64,000 bases of DNA. Origin: Terrimonas rubra (lineage in GTDB: Bacteria; Bacteroidota; Bacteroidia; Chitinophagales; Chitinophagaceae). Positions 27,988 through 37,234 of the stretch are shown here, piece by piece. The DNA lies in NCBI RefSeq assembly GCF_042686025.1, contig NZ_JBHUOZ010000001.1:992001-1056000 (forward strand), read 5' to 3'. The notes under the pieces were generated by a model. It ran no database searches and was not told where the DNA came from. It worked only from the letters and a program-made list of their open reading frames with translations. The position numbers and the translations under genes are program-made. How positions within the stretch are numbered: position 1 is the first letter of the stretch; the number at the start of each line of letters is the position of its first letter.

Positions 27988-28827
27988 ATGAACACAACCC
28001 TTTCCATTGAGATAGACCAAATACAACAAGTTTTTCAGCAATTTAACCTCTCCGAAGAACAGGCCCTGCGGATTTATTATCATGAAAAAGAAAAATCAAT
28101 TTTTCAAAATAATCTCCATTTTAGTTATTGGGAAGAAGCCGATCATGACCTGCATTTTTTCAGATCTGTTTTAAAAGAGGAACAGTTCCGGCAATATGAG
28201 CAACAATTAAAAGATAAAATACTACATCACGAACATGGATTGGCAGTACAGGATAACGACAAACAAAAAGAAATAGCTTATTACAAGGAAGTACTGGATT
28301 ATTATAAAACCACCTTGTTGCCGGCTCTTACTGATCTCCGGTTTTTTCCTTTTTTCGGCCTGATATTTTCCGAACGCTCTAAGTATAACTATTTACAATC
28401 CGAGTATAAAAAATTTGTACAATATACCCGGAAGGACATGCTGGTACATCATTTCCGGAATTACCGGCAACTCATGCCTAACCAGTTAAAAGTTTCGCTG
28501 TTAAGCCATTCCCTCCATTTTTATTTGCCCGATTATTCTTCTTTTCGCGATCAAATGGATATTCCAACAAAAAGCATGGCACAGTATTTTGAAGAGAAAG
28601 TTTGCCGGGTAGACAAAACGTCAAAACAAGCAATCGTTGATATTATTGCTGAACTGGATGTTTTTACCAATAGCATCTATCCTAATTATTTCGAAGAATC
28701 CTGCGGCTGGCATGTAGATATTGGTATAAGTGAAGAGGATGCAATATTGAACAGTTTAATGTCTGTATTGTTAATAGATAAAGACCATTATGAAGTTGAT
28801 AAGTATGATATTTATTCTCTTCATTAA
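27988..28827 (+). CDS. Hypothetical cytoplasmic protein, paired with UDG-like gene
   Basis: The 279-residue product has no signal peptide or membrane segment, many Tyr, Phe and His, and a mostly helical look (QQFNLSEEQALRIYYHEKEK, FVQYTRKDMLVHHFRNYRQL). I recognise no family. The next gene starts 14 bp after its stop on the same strand, which suggests an operon with the uracil-DNA-glycosylase-like protein and hence a possible link to nucleic-acid handling; that link is inference from position only. Confidence 0.75.
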   Translation: MNTTLSIEIDQIQQVFQQFNLSEEQALRIYYHEKEKSIFQNNLHFSYWEEADHDLHFFRSVLKEEQFRQYEQQLKDKILHHEHGLAVQDNDKQKEIAYYKEVLDYYKTTLLPALTDLRFFPFFGLIFSERSKYNYLQSEYKKFVQYTRKDMLVHHFRNYRQLMPNQLKVSLLSHSLHFYLPDYSSFRDQMDIPTKSMAQYFEEKVCRVDKTSKQAIVDIIAELDVFTNSIYPNYFEESCGWHVDIGISEEDAILNSLMSVLLIDKDHYEVDKYDIYSLH

Positions 28828-28841
28828 AATATTCCCTGTAC

Positions 28842-29498
28842 ATGCGCACCATACACCAGTATCTTGACAAATACCCCATTGATCCCCGCAGCGAAAAACT
28901 CATTGTAGGGACCATTCACCCGCATGCGCATGAAAAGTTTGTGCTTCCTTTTTTTTATGGTAATGTCAGCAGCCTTTGGTCCATATTCAGCGATGCGTTT
29001 CCGGATGAATTAAAAAAGCCGGTTACCCTCGAAGGTGTTTTACAATTCCTGCAAAACCATCGTATTTCCATGAGCGATACCATACTGGTGTGTGACCGCA
29101 AAAAACCAACCGCCCTGGACGAAGATCTTATCCCCCTAGAGTTAAATACAAATATTGTGGAACAGGTACGGCGGTCCAATATCAATGAAATATTTTTTAC
29201 CAGCGGTTTTGGAAAAAACGGGGCCTTCCGTTTGTTTTATGAAAAAATACTGGGGCTTAAAATAACGGCACAAATTAAACAAGAGAGGGAACTGGTACTG
29301 GACAAAAGTATATTCGGCCGGCCTGTAAAGCTCATTATTTTATACTCGCCTTCCGGCGCATCCAATGTAGGGCTATCCCAAACAAAGTTGTACCAGGAAA
29401 GTAAAGACAAGTTTTCAAAATCGGCCAGGCCGGTGTATGATTTTAAAGTACAGTACTACCGTCATATGTTCGCTAAAAAACAGGGCAATCATTGCTGA
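28842..29498 (+). CDS. Uracil-DNA glycosylase superfamily-like protein
   Basis: The 218-residue product has an N-terminal SEKLIVGTIHPHAHEKFVLP followed by FYGNVSSLWSIFSDAF, which lines up with the first motif and the Phe/Trp-containing loop of UDG superfamily members (compare G-S-x-P-G and the NxxW segment). A late LIILYSPSGAS corresponds to the second motif, where hypoxanthine/uracil glycosylases carry PS(T/S)SPA. The usual water-activating residue is not obvious because the first motif reads GTIHPHAHEK. It may cut a damaged base or be a divergent, non-catalytic member. It is the second gene of a two-gene operon. Confidence 0.65.
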   Translation: MRTIHQYLDKYPIDPRSEKLIVGTIHPHAHEKFVLPFFYGNVSSLWSIFSDAFPDELKKPVTLEGVLQFLQNHRISMSDTILVCDRKKPTALDEDLIPLELNTNIVEQVRRSNINEIFFTSGFGKNGAFRLFYEKILGLKITAQIKQERELVLDKSIFGRPVKLIILYSPSGASNVGLSQTKLYQESKDKFSKSARPVYDFKVQYYRHMFAKKQGNHC

Positions 29499-29531
29499 CC
29501 GCCCTTAATGTAAACTAAAGCTTAATGGTGA

Positions 29532-30230
29532 TCAGGTATGACTTAATCTGGGATCATCAAAATAATCATTCACCTTGGTGGGGTTATTCTTGAACAACTC
29601 TCCCAGTAAAACTCTTTCTGTTATTTTATTTCCCGGGCTGTCCTCGTTATAAATATTTACAAATAACAGCCCGTTATCACTTATTTCAATGGCCGCTGTT
29701 TCACCATCAGCCTGCCGGCTGTCCAGTTGTTGCGCGATGGTAGCATCGGTTCCGCTATATTCAATGGTATGGCAGGTGGCATTAATATGGTGACTTTCTG
29801 CGCCGTCATAAATACTAACTGATGTTAACACAGCATAACTAAGATCCTTTACATGCATGGTTATTTTCGTGCCGCCCGGTAAAATAAAACTGCGTTTGTT
29901 CGTCAACCGGTCTTTTATGTGTTTGCCGTTAAGGTTTTCATGATTACCACTCAGGTCTCCCGAGGAAACAATGCCCCATAATTCCAGGTTATAATGCGGA
30001 TAGGTATCATGCTGAATTTTAATAGTGTTTTTTAAGTTGATGGTAATGGTCCAGCCATCGGCTGTTTTATATACAAAGGGAGCGGCAGCCGAAGCCTGGC
30101 TTAATGACCCTTTTGCAGGCACCGGCTTACAGGTGCCCAATTCCGGCCCTTTATTTTCCTCTTTATTTTTTTTGCAGGAAAAGAGAACAAGGACTATAAA
30201 CAGTAGCGGGTACAGGAAATGCCTTTTCAT
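29532..30230 (-). CDS. Lipoprotein of unknown function
   Basis: The 232-residue product has a lipoprotein signal (LFIVLVLFSCKKNKEE, Cys about residue 19) and a beta-rich mature part with no recognised family (GWTITINLKNTIKIQHD, FILPGGTKITMHVKDLSYAV). Charged Lys/Glu after the Cys fits export to the Bacteroidota cell surface, but that cannot be decided here. Confidence 0.75.
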   Translation of the reverse strand: MKRHFLYPLLFIVLVLFSCKKNKEENKGPELGTCKPVPAKGSLSQASAAAPFVYKTADGWTITINLKNTIKIQHDTYPHYNLELWGIVSSGDLSGNHENLNGKHIKDRLTNKRSFILPGGTKITMHVKDLSYAVLTSVSIYDGAESHHINATCHTIEYSGTDATIAQQLDSRQADGETAAIEISDNGLLFVNIYNEDSPGNKITERVLLGELFKNNPTKVNDYFDDPRLSHT

Positions 30231-30310
30231 ATTATTTTTTTAAATACATCGTAACCACTATCAAAACATCATCATCCGGTGCCGGATCAAAAGTTTATGG
30301 GGTTGAAGCC

Positions 30311-30427
30311 AAAGGGCTGCCCGATTGGCAGCAGTAGCTGCAACGGTGGTGGGGGTGTGAAAGGCCGTTGCACTACTGCCAAAAGCGGGAACTGCAGCTG
30401 ATCCGTGTTACCAAAGCCGGGAGCCCC
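30311..30427 (+). repeat. 117-bp dispersed structured element, copy B
   Basis: Shares with copy A (37794-37910, opposite orientation) the start GGCTGCCCGATTG, the middle AAAGCGGG.ACTG.AGCTGA at the same distance (offset ~72) and the end GAGCCCC, over the same total length. Its two ends are complementary (GGGCT.CCC with GGGAGCCC). Inside, GGCAG...TGCAACGG pairs with CCGTTGCACTACTGCC at 30364-30379. This can be a mobile repeat or a structured RNA. It is in the gap between a lipoprotein gene and pcrA. Confidence 0.6.
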
Positions 30428-30488
30428 TATTTTTTCACAAAAGCATATCATTTTTCAGCACACGGTAATGATGGTGTAAATTGCACCC

Positions 30489-32837
30489 ATGCAGGATTAT
30501 TTACAAGGATTGAATGACAGACAACGTGAAGCGGTAACACATATTAACGGCCCCATTATGATTGTTGCCGGCGCCGGCAGCGGTAAAACAAAAGTATTAA
30601 CCACCCGTATTGCGCACCTGATGGCTCAGGGGATAGACTCTTTCAATATACTGGCGCTGACCTTTACCAATAAGGCGGCTAAGGAAATGAAGGAGCGTAT
30701 TGAAAAAATATTGGGCAATAACGAAGCCCGTAATTTATACATTGGTACTTTCCACTCGGTGTTTGCCCGTATACTCCGTTTTGAAGCCGATAAAATTGGT
30801 TACCCCAACAACTTTACTATTTACGATACGGATGATGCCAAGAGTGTGATCAAAACTGTATTGAACGAAATGAACCTGGATGATAAGCAGTATAAACCCA
30901 ACCAGGTGTATAACCGTATATCCGCGGCCAAGAATGCCCTGGTGGGTCCGCACGAATACATGAACGATTATGCCTTGCAGCAGGAGGATATGCGAGCCAA
31001 CCGCCCGGCCATGGGGCAAATTTATGCGGCCTATGCCCAGCGCTGTTTTAAAAATGGCGCCATGGATTTTGATGACCTGCTGATTAAGTTTTATGAGCTG
31101 CTGAAAAATGTGCCCGAGGCTTTACACAAGTACCAGCATAAGTTTAAGTATATATTAATTGATGAGTACCAGGATACCAACCCCGCCCAGTACGAAGTAA
31201 TAAAACTGCTGGGCGCCATGCACGAAAATGTTTGCGTGGTGGGCGATGATGCACAAAGTATTTACTCCTTCCGCGGTGCTACTATTCAAAATATTTTACA
31301 GTTCCAGAAAGATTATGATAATGTAAAAGTGGTGATGCTGGAACAGAACTACCGCAGTACACAAACCATATTAAATGTAGCCAACCAGGTAATTGGTTTT
31401 AACAAAGGGCAGATTGAAAAGAAACTGTTTACTGATAACAGTACCGGTGAAAAGATAAAACTGATCCGTACGGCCTCGGATAACGATGAAGGACGTTTTG
31501 TAGCCGATACCATACAGGAACAAAAATTACGCAACCACTTTAATAACCGTGATTTTGCTATCCTGTACCGCACCAATGCCCAGAGCCGGGCCTTTGAGGA
31601 AAACCTGCGCCGTATGGGCATTGCTTATACCATGTATGGTGGCACCAGCTTTTACTCGCGTAAAGAGATAAAGGATATGGTGGCTTACCTGCGTCTGCTG
31701 GTTAATACCAATGATGATGAAGCATTGAAACGTGTTATCAATTACCCCGCCCGTGGTATTGGTAAAACAACCATTGATAAACTTATTTTAGTGGCCAACG
31801 AAAGCAACCTTTCTTTATGGCAGGTGCTGGAACGGGCCAGGGAAGCAGGTTTCAGGGCCGGCACTTTAACAGCGCTGGAAGATTTTGTGACCATGATGAA
31901 AAGTTTCATGAGCATGTTACAAAAAAACAATGCTTATGATGTAGCGGCCCATGTGGGTAAACAAACCACTATTATTAAAGAACTGTTCAATGATAAAAGC
32001 ACCGAGGGTGTGGCCCGTTACGAGAATATTCAGGAGTTACTGAACAGTATTAAAGAATGGACCGAAAGCCCGGACAATGACGAAGGAGAACTGGTAGATA
32101 AAAGCCTGGGCGCTTACCTGCAGCAGATCACCCTGCTGACCGATGCAGATAATAAAGACCCCAATGCGGATACCGTGAAACTGATGACCATTCACGCCGC
32201 CAAAGGACTGGAGTTTGAATGTGTATTTGCAGCCGGCTTGGAAGAATCGCTTTTTCCCAATGCCATGGCCATTAATACGCGTGAAGAACTGGAAGAAGAA
32301 CGCCGCCTGTTTTATGTAGTGGTTACCCGGGCTAAAAAAAGATTATGGGTTTCCTACGCCACCAGCCGGTATAAATTCGGTTCACTGGTACAAAATGAGC
32401 CCAGCCGTTTTATTGAAGAAATGCCCGCCGAGCTGGTGGACAGGAGCTTTGCCGGTGGAGGTGTATTAAAACAAACATCGGGCTTTGGTAATAAACCGGC
32501 TTTTGAACGTATGAACAAGGGCAATGCCTGGAGCAGCGCCGGGCAGGCAGAAAAAAAATACGGTCCGCCGCCTGGTAAGGAAAAAACCAACCCATCGTAT
32601 ATTGGCGCAACACCACCCGCCAATAAAGTAGTAGAACATAAAGCCAGTGAGGACTTTGCCGCCAGTGATACCGCCGACTTAAAAGCGGGACAAAGAGTAG
32701 AGCATTTAAAATTTGGCTTTGGCGAAATTTTAAAAATTGACGGCAGCGCGCACAACCCCATGGCTACTATTAAGTTTGAACAAAACGGTGAAAAAAAGAT
32801 ACTGGTAAACTACGCCAAGCTACGGATAGTAGAATAA
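30489..32837 (+). CDS. pcrA: UvrD/PcrA-type DNA helicase
   Basis: The 782-residue product is a superfamily 1A 3'-5' helicase with Walker A GAGSGKT (28-34), motif Ia ALTFTNKAAKEM, the DEYQDTN box (225-231), GDDAQSIYSFRGA, the QNYRST motif, and LMTIHAAKGLEFECVF near the end. It removes proteins and unwinds DNA in excision repair and replication. After the core, residues ~730-782 form the C-terminal Tudor-like domain (LKAGQRVEHLKFGFGEILKI) that binds RNA polymerase in PcrA/UvrD. A terminator follows the stop. Confidence 0.95.
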   Translation: MQDYLQGLNDRQREAVTHINGPIMIVAGAGSGKTKVLTTRIAHLMAQGIDSFNILALTFTNKAAKEMKERIEKILGNNEARNLYIGTFHSVFARILRFEADKIGYPNNFTIYDTDDAKSVIKTVLNEMNLDDKQYKPNQVYNRISAAKNALVGPHEYMNDYALQQEDMRANRPAMGQIYAAYAQRCFKNGAMDFDDLLIKFYELLKNVPEALHKYQHKFKYILIDEYQDTNPAQYEVIKLLGAMHENVCVVGDDAQSIYSFRGATIQNILQFQKDYDNVKVVMLEQNYRSTQTILNVANQVIGFNKGQIEKKLFTDNSTGEKIKLIRTASDNDEGRFVADTIQEQKLRNHFNNRDFAILYRTNAQSRAFEENLRRMGIAYTMYGGTSFYSRKEIKDMVAYLRLLVNTNDDEALKRVINYPARGIGKTTIDKLILVANESNLSLWQVLERAREAGFRAGTLTALEDFVTMMKSFMSMLQKNNAYDVAAHVGKQTTIIKELFNDKSTEGVARYENIQELLNSIKEWTESPDNDEGELVDKSLGAYLQQITLLTDADNKDPNADTVKLMTIHAAKGLEFECVFAAGLEESLFPNAMAINTREELEEERRLFYVVVTRAKKRLWVSYATSRYKFGSLVQNEPSRFIEEMPAELVDRSFAGGGVLKQTSGFGNKPAFERMNKGNAWSSAGQAEKKYGPPPGKEKTNPSYIGATPPANKVVEHKASEDFAASDTADLKAGQRVEHLKFGFGEILKIDGSAHNPMATIKFEQNGEKKILVNYAKLRIVE

Positions 32838-32847
32838 AGACATCCTC

Positions 32848-32874
32848 AACCCCTCCGGTACGGAGGGGTTTTTT
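32848..32874 (+). terminator. Terminator after the helicase gene
   Basis: AACCCCTCCG, loop GTA and CGGAGGGGTT, then TTTT: a compact 10-bp stem 10 bp past the stop codon. Confidence 0.85.
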
Positions 32875-33068
32875 ATTACAGCAGTTTTACATGGTTTTCC
32901 CCGTTTTATCCACTATAAATAACAGAAAATCGTACAAATACGACAATATTCCAGGTATTTGTGCTCAATTATGCACAATTTTAGGGGCGCTTTTTTGTAA
33001 TTAATATCTATCGGCTGTAGTTTTATATGGTAAATCCAAAGATTAAACATTCTTAAAGCCAATATTGT

Positions 33069-33302
33069 ATGAAACCAAATCCGCGTCGTATGCGCAAGAT
33101 TTTTAATTTTGTCGCCTTCAACCTTTTATTTTTTGCCCTTTATTTAAATTTCATTCATAAAGACCAGGACAGCTTACCGGTTACTACTGCTATTACCGTT
33201 AAAAAGACCAATACACAATTAGTGGCTAATCCTGAAATTTCAAAAGATAAAGAATTGAAACAGCTGGTACTTGAAAAAAATACTACCGCTGTTAACCAGT
33301 AA
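33069..33302 (+). CDS. Small membrane-anchored protein, unknown
   Basis: A 77-residue product with an N-terminal basic stretch (MKPNPRRMRK), one transmembrane or uncleaved signal segment (FNFVAFNLLFFALYLNF, ~12-28) and a polar tail of ~45 residues. Start ATG at 33069 and the terminator at 33375 fit a single-gene unit. No family is recognised. It could be a lineage-specific small membrane protein. Confidence 0.6.
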   Translation: MKPNPRRMRKIFNFVAFNLLFFALYLNFIHKDQDSLPVTTAITVKKTNTQLVANPEISKDKELKQLVLEKNTTAVNQ

Positions 33303-33374
33303 TATTTCTCATGCAGTGTTTAGTTGATCGATCCCTATTGTGTAAGCATCAGTGGGGATTTTTCTTTGCATAAA

Positions 33375-33410
33375 AAAATCCCGGTGTCAGGTAACACCGG
33401 GATTTTATAT
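33375..33410. terminator. Bidirectional terminator between the small gene and dnaN
   Basis: Thirteen-bp perfect arms (33375-33387 and 33394-33406) with a 6-nt loop, rich in A on one side and T on the other, serving both convergent genes. Confidence 0.8.
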
Positions 33411-33427
33411 TTTAAAAGTTATATTGC

Positions 33428-34540
33428 TTAGTTCAGCATCAAAGGCATTACCAGCATTAACAATTCTTCATTTTCATCCTGCTCGGTAGGTTTAATTAAA
33501 CCTGCCTTGGTTGGCGTGCTTAATTCCATGTTTACATCTTCCCCTTCCGAAGCGTTCAACATTTCTATCAGGAATTTTGCATTAAAGGCAATCACCAGGT
33601 CTTCGCCATTGTAGGTACATTTCATTCTTTCATTACCTTCAAAGCTAAAGTCAATATCCTGTGCAGTTAACTGTAACTCACTACCACTAATGCTTAAAGC
33701 CACCTGGTTCGTGCTTTTGTTACTAAAAATGCTGATACGGCGTAATGCACTCTGGAAATCACTTTTGTTCACTGTTAAACGGTAAGGATTGTCAGCAGGT
33801 ATTACCACTTTATAATCAGGAAAACGGGCATCAATTAAACGGCAGCTCATACGGGTTGTACCATGTTGTACAAACAGGTGATTGCTGTTGTAGTTAATCG
33901 TCAGTTCGTCGTTATTATCAGGTATAGCCGCTTTTAATAAGTTAAGCGGTTTGCGGGGTACAATAAACGAATCGTCCTTTGCACCTTTTACATCTTTACG
34001 TTTATAACGTACCAGGCGGTGTGCATCGGTAGCAACAAACTGTAAGCTTTTTGTTGTCAGTTCAAAAAACACACCCGTCATAGCCGGGCGCAGGTCATCG
34101 CTGCTGGTAGCAAATAATGTTTTGCTGATAGCTGTTACAAGGGCCGTTGCGGGCATAGTAAAAGAGGCGGTATCGTCAGCCGTTGGTTCTTTGGGGAAGT
34201 TATTGGGATCTTCACCCATTACCTTGTACTTACCATTATCGCTGGTAATTTCTACGGCATAGTTTTTATCAATATTAAAGGTAAGCGGCTGGTCAGGTAA
34301 ATTCTTTAAAGAGTCTATTAAGATCTTTGCCGGTATACAAACCCTGCCACTGTCTTTGGCTTCCACTTCCAGTTGTACACGCATCACTGTTTCCAGGTCG
34401 GTAGCAACAACCGTTAAAGTATTGTTCTCAATTTCAAACAAAAAATCTTCCAATATGGGCAATACAGTATTGGTGTTAATTACACCCGAAATATGTTGTA
34501 ATTGCTTTAATAAAGCTGAGGATGAGGCGATAAACTTCAT
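33428..34540 (-). CDS. dnaN: DNA polymerase III beta subunit (sliding clamp)
   Basis: The 370-residue product is the expected length for DnaN. The ring clamp holds the polymerase on DNA; three repeated domains of ~120 residues are seen (MKFIASSSALLKQLQHISGV start, VCIPAKILIDSLKNLPD, ATSSDDLRPAMTGVFFELTT in domain two, NKSTNQVALSISGSELQLTA in domain three) and the C-terminus ends LMLVMPLMLN with the usual M-P-(L/M)-R/L-type tail. Adjacent to asnS rather than dnaA or recF, which is common in Bacteroidota. Confidence 0.96.
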   Translation of the reverse strand: MKFIASSSALLKQLQHISGVINTNTVLPILEDFLFEIENNTLTVVATDLETVMRVQLEVEAKDSGRVCIPAKILIDSLKNLPDQPLTFNIDKNYAVEITSDNGKYKVMGEDPNNFPKEPTADDTASFTMPATALVTAISKTLFATSSDDLRPAMTGVFFELTTKSLQFVATDAHRLVRYKRKDVKGAKDDSFIVPRKPLNLLKAAIPDNNDELTINYNSNHLFVQHGTTRMSCRLIDARFPDYKVVIPADNPYRLTVNKSDFQSALRRISIFSNKSTNQVALSISGSELQLTAQDIDFSFEGNERMKCTYNGEDLVIAFNAKFLIEMLNASEGEDVNMELSTPTKAGLIKPTEQDENEELLMLVMPLMLN

Positions 34541-34650
34541 ACGTTAATAGATTGTGGCGAAACTACATAAAAATTGTTGATTTTATAACAAGCTTCACAG
34601 AAAGCTGAAAGCGAAAAAACTGTATTCCCGCAAAGCCTGCATACCATATA

Positions 34651-34673
34651 AAACCCCTCTTGCGGAGGGGTTT
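34651..34673 (-). terminator. Terminator after asnS
   Basis: AAACCCCTC, 5-nt loop and GAGGGGTTT, 7 bp past the asnS stop on the minus strand, followed by TTTATATGG on that strand. Confidence 0.7.
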
Positions 34674-34680
34674 GGTATTA

Positions 34681-36126
34681 TTAAAATTCTGCACTTTTCG
34701 GTGTTCTTGGGAAAGGTATCACGTCGCGTATATTGGTCATGCCGGTTACAAACTGTACCATCCGTTCAAAACCCAAACCAAAGCCGGCATGTGGTACGGT
34801 ACCAAAGCGGCGGGTATCCAGGTACCACCATAACTCATCTACCGGCACACCCATTTGCTGCATACGTTCCGTTAATACGTCCAGGCGTTCTTCCCTTTGT
34901 GAGCCACCCACAATTTCACCAATACCCGGGGCCAGTATATCCATGGCTGCAACTGTTTTACCGTCATCATTCAAGCGCATGTAAAACGATTTTATCTCCT
35001 TGGGATAATCGGTCAGTATCACCGGTTTTTTAAAATGTTTTTCCACCAGGTAACGCTCGTGCTCACTTTGCAGGTCCATACCCCAGCCCGTAATGGGGAA
35101 CTGGAATTTCTTTTTCTTATTATGGTTGCTGTTGGCCAGAATATCTATGGCTTCTGTATAAGTCAGGCGTTCAAATTTATTGTTCAGCACAAATTCCAGT
35201 TTCTCAATCAGGCCCAGCTCGCTGCGTTTATCCTGGGGTAATTGTTTCTCCTCGTCGGCCAGGCGTTGCGCCAAAAACTCCAGGTCGTTACGGTTATTAT
35301 CCATTACATATTGTATCAGGTAATGAATAAACTCCTCGGCCAGGTTGGCATTATCCTCCAGGTCGTTAAATGCAACTTCCGGCTCTATCATCCAGAACTC
35401 GGCCAGGTGACGGGCCGTGTTGGAATTCTCCGCCCGGAAGGTGGGCCCAAAAGTGTAGATCTCACCCAGGGCAGTAGCGCCCAACTCCCCTTCCAGCTGC
35501 CCGCTTACGGTAAGGTTGGTACTGCGGCCAAAAAAATCTTCTTTAAAATCAATCTGTCCATCCACATCTTTTGGCGCAGTACCATCCACCGGTAAAGTGG
35601 TTACACGGAACATTTCACCCGCACCCTCTGCATCGCTGGCAGTAATAATGGGTGTATGCAGGTACACAAAGCCTTTATCATTAAAAAACTTATGCACTGC
35701 AAAGGCCAAGGCATGGCGTACCCGGAACACTGCACCAAAAGTATTGGTACGAAAGCGGAAATGTGCTACCTCACGCAAATACTCCAGCGTTGGTTTATTA
35801 CGTAACTGGATAGGATACTTCTCCGCATCACTATGCCCTAATATTTCAATAGTATCGGCCACCAGGTCCATTTTCTGGCCCTTGCCTAAAGAAGGAATAA
35901 TTTTACCGGTAACTTTTAACGAAGCCGATGTGGTGATCCTTTTCAACAGGTCATCATTAAAACTACCTAAAGTAGCCACCACCTGCACGGTATCATTTGT
36001 ACTGCCGTCATTCAATGCTATAAACTGGTTATTTCTGAAACTGCGTACCCATCCCATTACTACTACTTCCTGGCTGGCTGGTTCCAGCTGCAGCAAATCT
36101 TTGATCTTCGTTCTTTTGTTAAACAT
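34681..36126 (-). CDS. asnS: Asparaginyl-tRNA synthetase
   Basis: The ATG at 36126 gives 481 residues (MFNKRTKIKDLL...). An N-terminal OB-fold anticodon-binding domain (VVVMGWVRSFRNNQFIALND) is followed by the class II core: motif 2 region (TFRAENSNTARHLAEFWMIE) and motif 3 (GFGLGFERMVQFVTGM), with the PFPRTPKSAEF end that is usual for AsnRS. It attaches asparagine to tRNA-Asn. An ATG 24 bases upstream adds a non-conserved leader and is rejected. Confidence 0.95.
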   Translation of the reverse strand: MFNKRTKIKDLLQLEPASQEVVVMGWVRSFRNNQFIALNDGSTNDTVQVVATLGSFNDDLLKRITTSASLKVTGKIIPSLGKGQKMDLVADTIEILGHSDAEKYPIQLRNKPTLEYLREVAHFRFRTNTFGAVFRVRHALAFAVHKFFNDKGFVYLHTPIITASDAEGAGEMFRVTTLPVDGTAPKDVDGQIDFKEDFFGRSTNLTVSGQLEGELGATALGEIYTFGPTFRAENSNTARHLAEFWMIEPEVAFNDLEDNANLAEEFIHYLIQYVMDNNRNDLEFLAQRLADEEKQLPQDKRSELGLIEKLEFVLNNKFERLTYTEAIDILANSNHNKKKKFQFPITGWGMDLQSEHERYLVEKHFKKPVILTDYPKEIKSFYMRLNDDGKTVAAMDILAPGIGEIVGGSQREERLDVLTERMQQMGVPVDELWWYLDTRRFGTVPHAGFGLGFERMVQFVTGMTNIRDVIPFPRTPKSAEF

Positions 36127-36299
36127 ATAACCGTTTTTTAAGGAGGGCAAAGATAATATTAAAGTTCAAGCCGTTCAATGGTTCTCTGGGAGTTTAAGAT
36201 GAACCTAAAACCGGAGTATTTAAAACACTTATTAATACGAAATATTTCGTATTAATAATATTCAAAACCTCCTTCCTTATACCTTTAACCTTATCCCTT

Positions 36300-36872
36300 T
36301 TACCTTTTATAATATCCTGTACGTTCTATCTCTTCCCGTACGGCATCTGGCAAAAGGTATTTCACCGATTTATTCTCTTTTATTAATGTGCGGATGGCAG
36401 TTGCCGATATCTCCAGCAAAGGCGCATCAGCAATCTGTAAGTCAGCGCCTATAGCATTATCAATGGTAAAACCCGGGCGGTTATATACCATAACAGGGAA
36501 GTGTTTAATAATATATTCGTAGTTATGCCACTTGTGCAGGTTTTGAAAACTATCCCCGCCCATGATTACATGAAAAGTATAACCGGGGTGTTTCTCCGTT
36601 AAGTGGGCCAGGGTTACCGAAGTATAGGAGGGTTTGGGTAAACCAAACTCCACATCCGATACCTTCATGCGGTCGTCCTGTTGTATGGCCACCCGCAGCA
36701 GGTGCAGCCGGTCATACTCGTTTAATAAAGTCTTGCTTTCTTTAAAGGGGTTTTGTGGCGATACCACAAACCATATTTTTTGCAGGTTGGTGGTATTTAA
36801 TATATGATTGGCAATGATCAGGTGACCTATATGTATGGGATTAAAAGAACCGAAAAACAAACCTATATTCAT
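36300..36872 (-). CDS. nadD: Nicotinate-nucleotide adenylyltransferase
   Basis: 190 residues with the nucleotidyl-transferase signature GLFFGSFNPIHIGHLIIAN (the HIGH motif at ~17-20) and the C-terminal ISATAIRTLIKENKSVKYLL (the ISxTxxR motif). NadD makes deamido-NAD from nicotinate mononucleotide and ATP. Together with nadA 6 kb away the region supports NAD synthesis. The upstream gene feoA ends 40 bp before it on the same strand, so co-transcription is possible. Confidence 0.95.
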   Translation of the reverse strand: MNIGLFFGSFNPIHIGHLIIANHILNTTNLQKIWFVVSPQNPFKESKTLLNEYDRLHLLRVAIQQDDRMKVSDVEFGLPKPSYTSVTLAHLTEKHPGYTFHVIMGGDSFQNLHKWHNYEYIIKHFPVMVYNRPGFTIDNAIGADLQIADAPLLEISATAIRTLIKENKSVKYLLPDAVREEIERTGYYKR

Positions 36873-36912
36873 TCCGCTATTTTATAACAATTATATGCTT
36901 TAATGAAATCTT

Positions 36913-37155
36913 TTAGTTCAGCTTAATATTACCCACCATTATATGCATGGCTTCTTCTTTACGTAAACTCAGGGTATAGCCCGATACAGATACCACAATA
37001 GGGTCACCCAAAGGTGCAATCCTTTCCATAGCAATAGCTTCCCCCGGGGTGCATCCCATTTCCATCAGCTTTAAATACATGGTATCGTTATCTGTCACCA
37101 GCCTGGTAATTACTGCCTGCTGCCCGGGTTTTAAAGTGGTAAGTACTTGCTCCAT
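36913..37155 (-). CDS. feoA: FeoA-family ferrous iron transport accessory protein
   Basis: The 80-residue product has the SH3-like FeoA fold (TTLKPGQQAVITRLV, KLMEMGCTPGEAIAMER, GDPIVVSVSGYTLSLRKEEA). FeoA supports FeoB in ferrous iron uptake. Unusually its partner feoB is 23 kb away (60598-62712), not adjacent, although on the same strand. It is divergent from ybeY, with 79 bp between the two start codons. Confidence 0.9.
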   Translation of the reverse strand: MEQVLTTLKPGQQAVITRLVTDNDTMYLKLMEMGCTPGEAIAMERIAPLGDPIVVSVSGYTLSLRKEEAMHIMVGNIKLN

Positions 37156-37234
37156 TGCTTATGTATATCTTTACACAAAACTAAGGCTTCGGTACAGCTT
37201 TCAGTTACTATTTCAGGAACATTATCAATACAAT

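Noticed and set aside
37049..37234. Longer N-terminus for ybeY
   Set aside because: The extra 62 residues overlap the feoA start on the other strand and have no similarity to YbeY; the ATG at 37235 fits the family.
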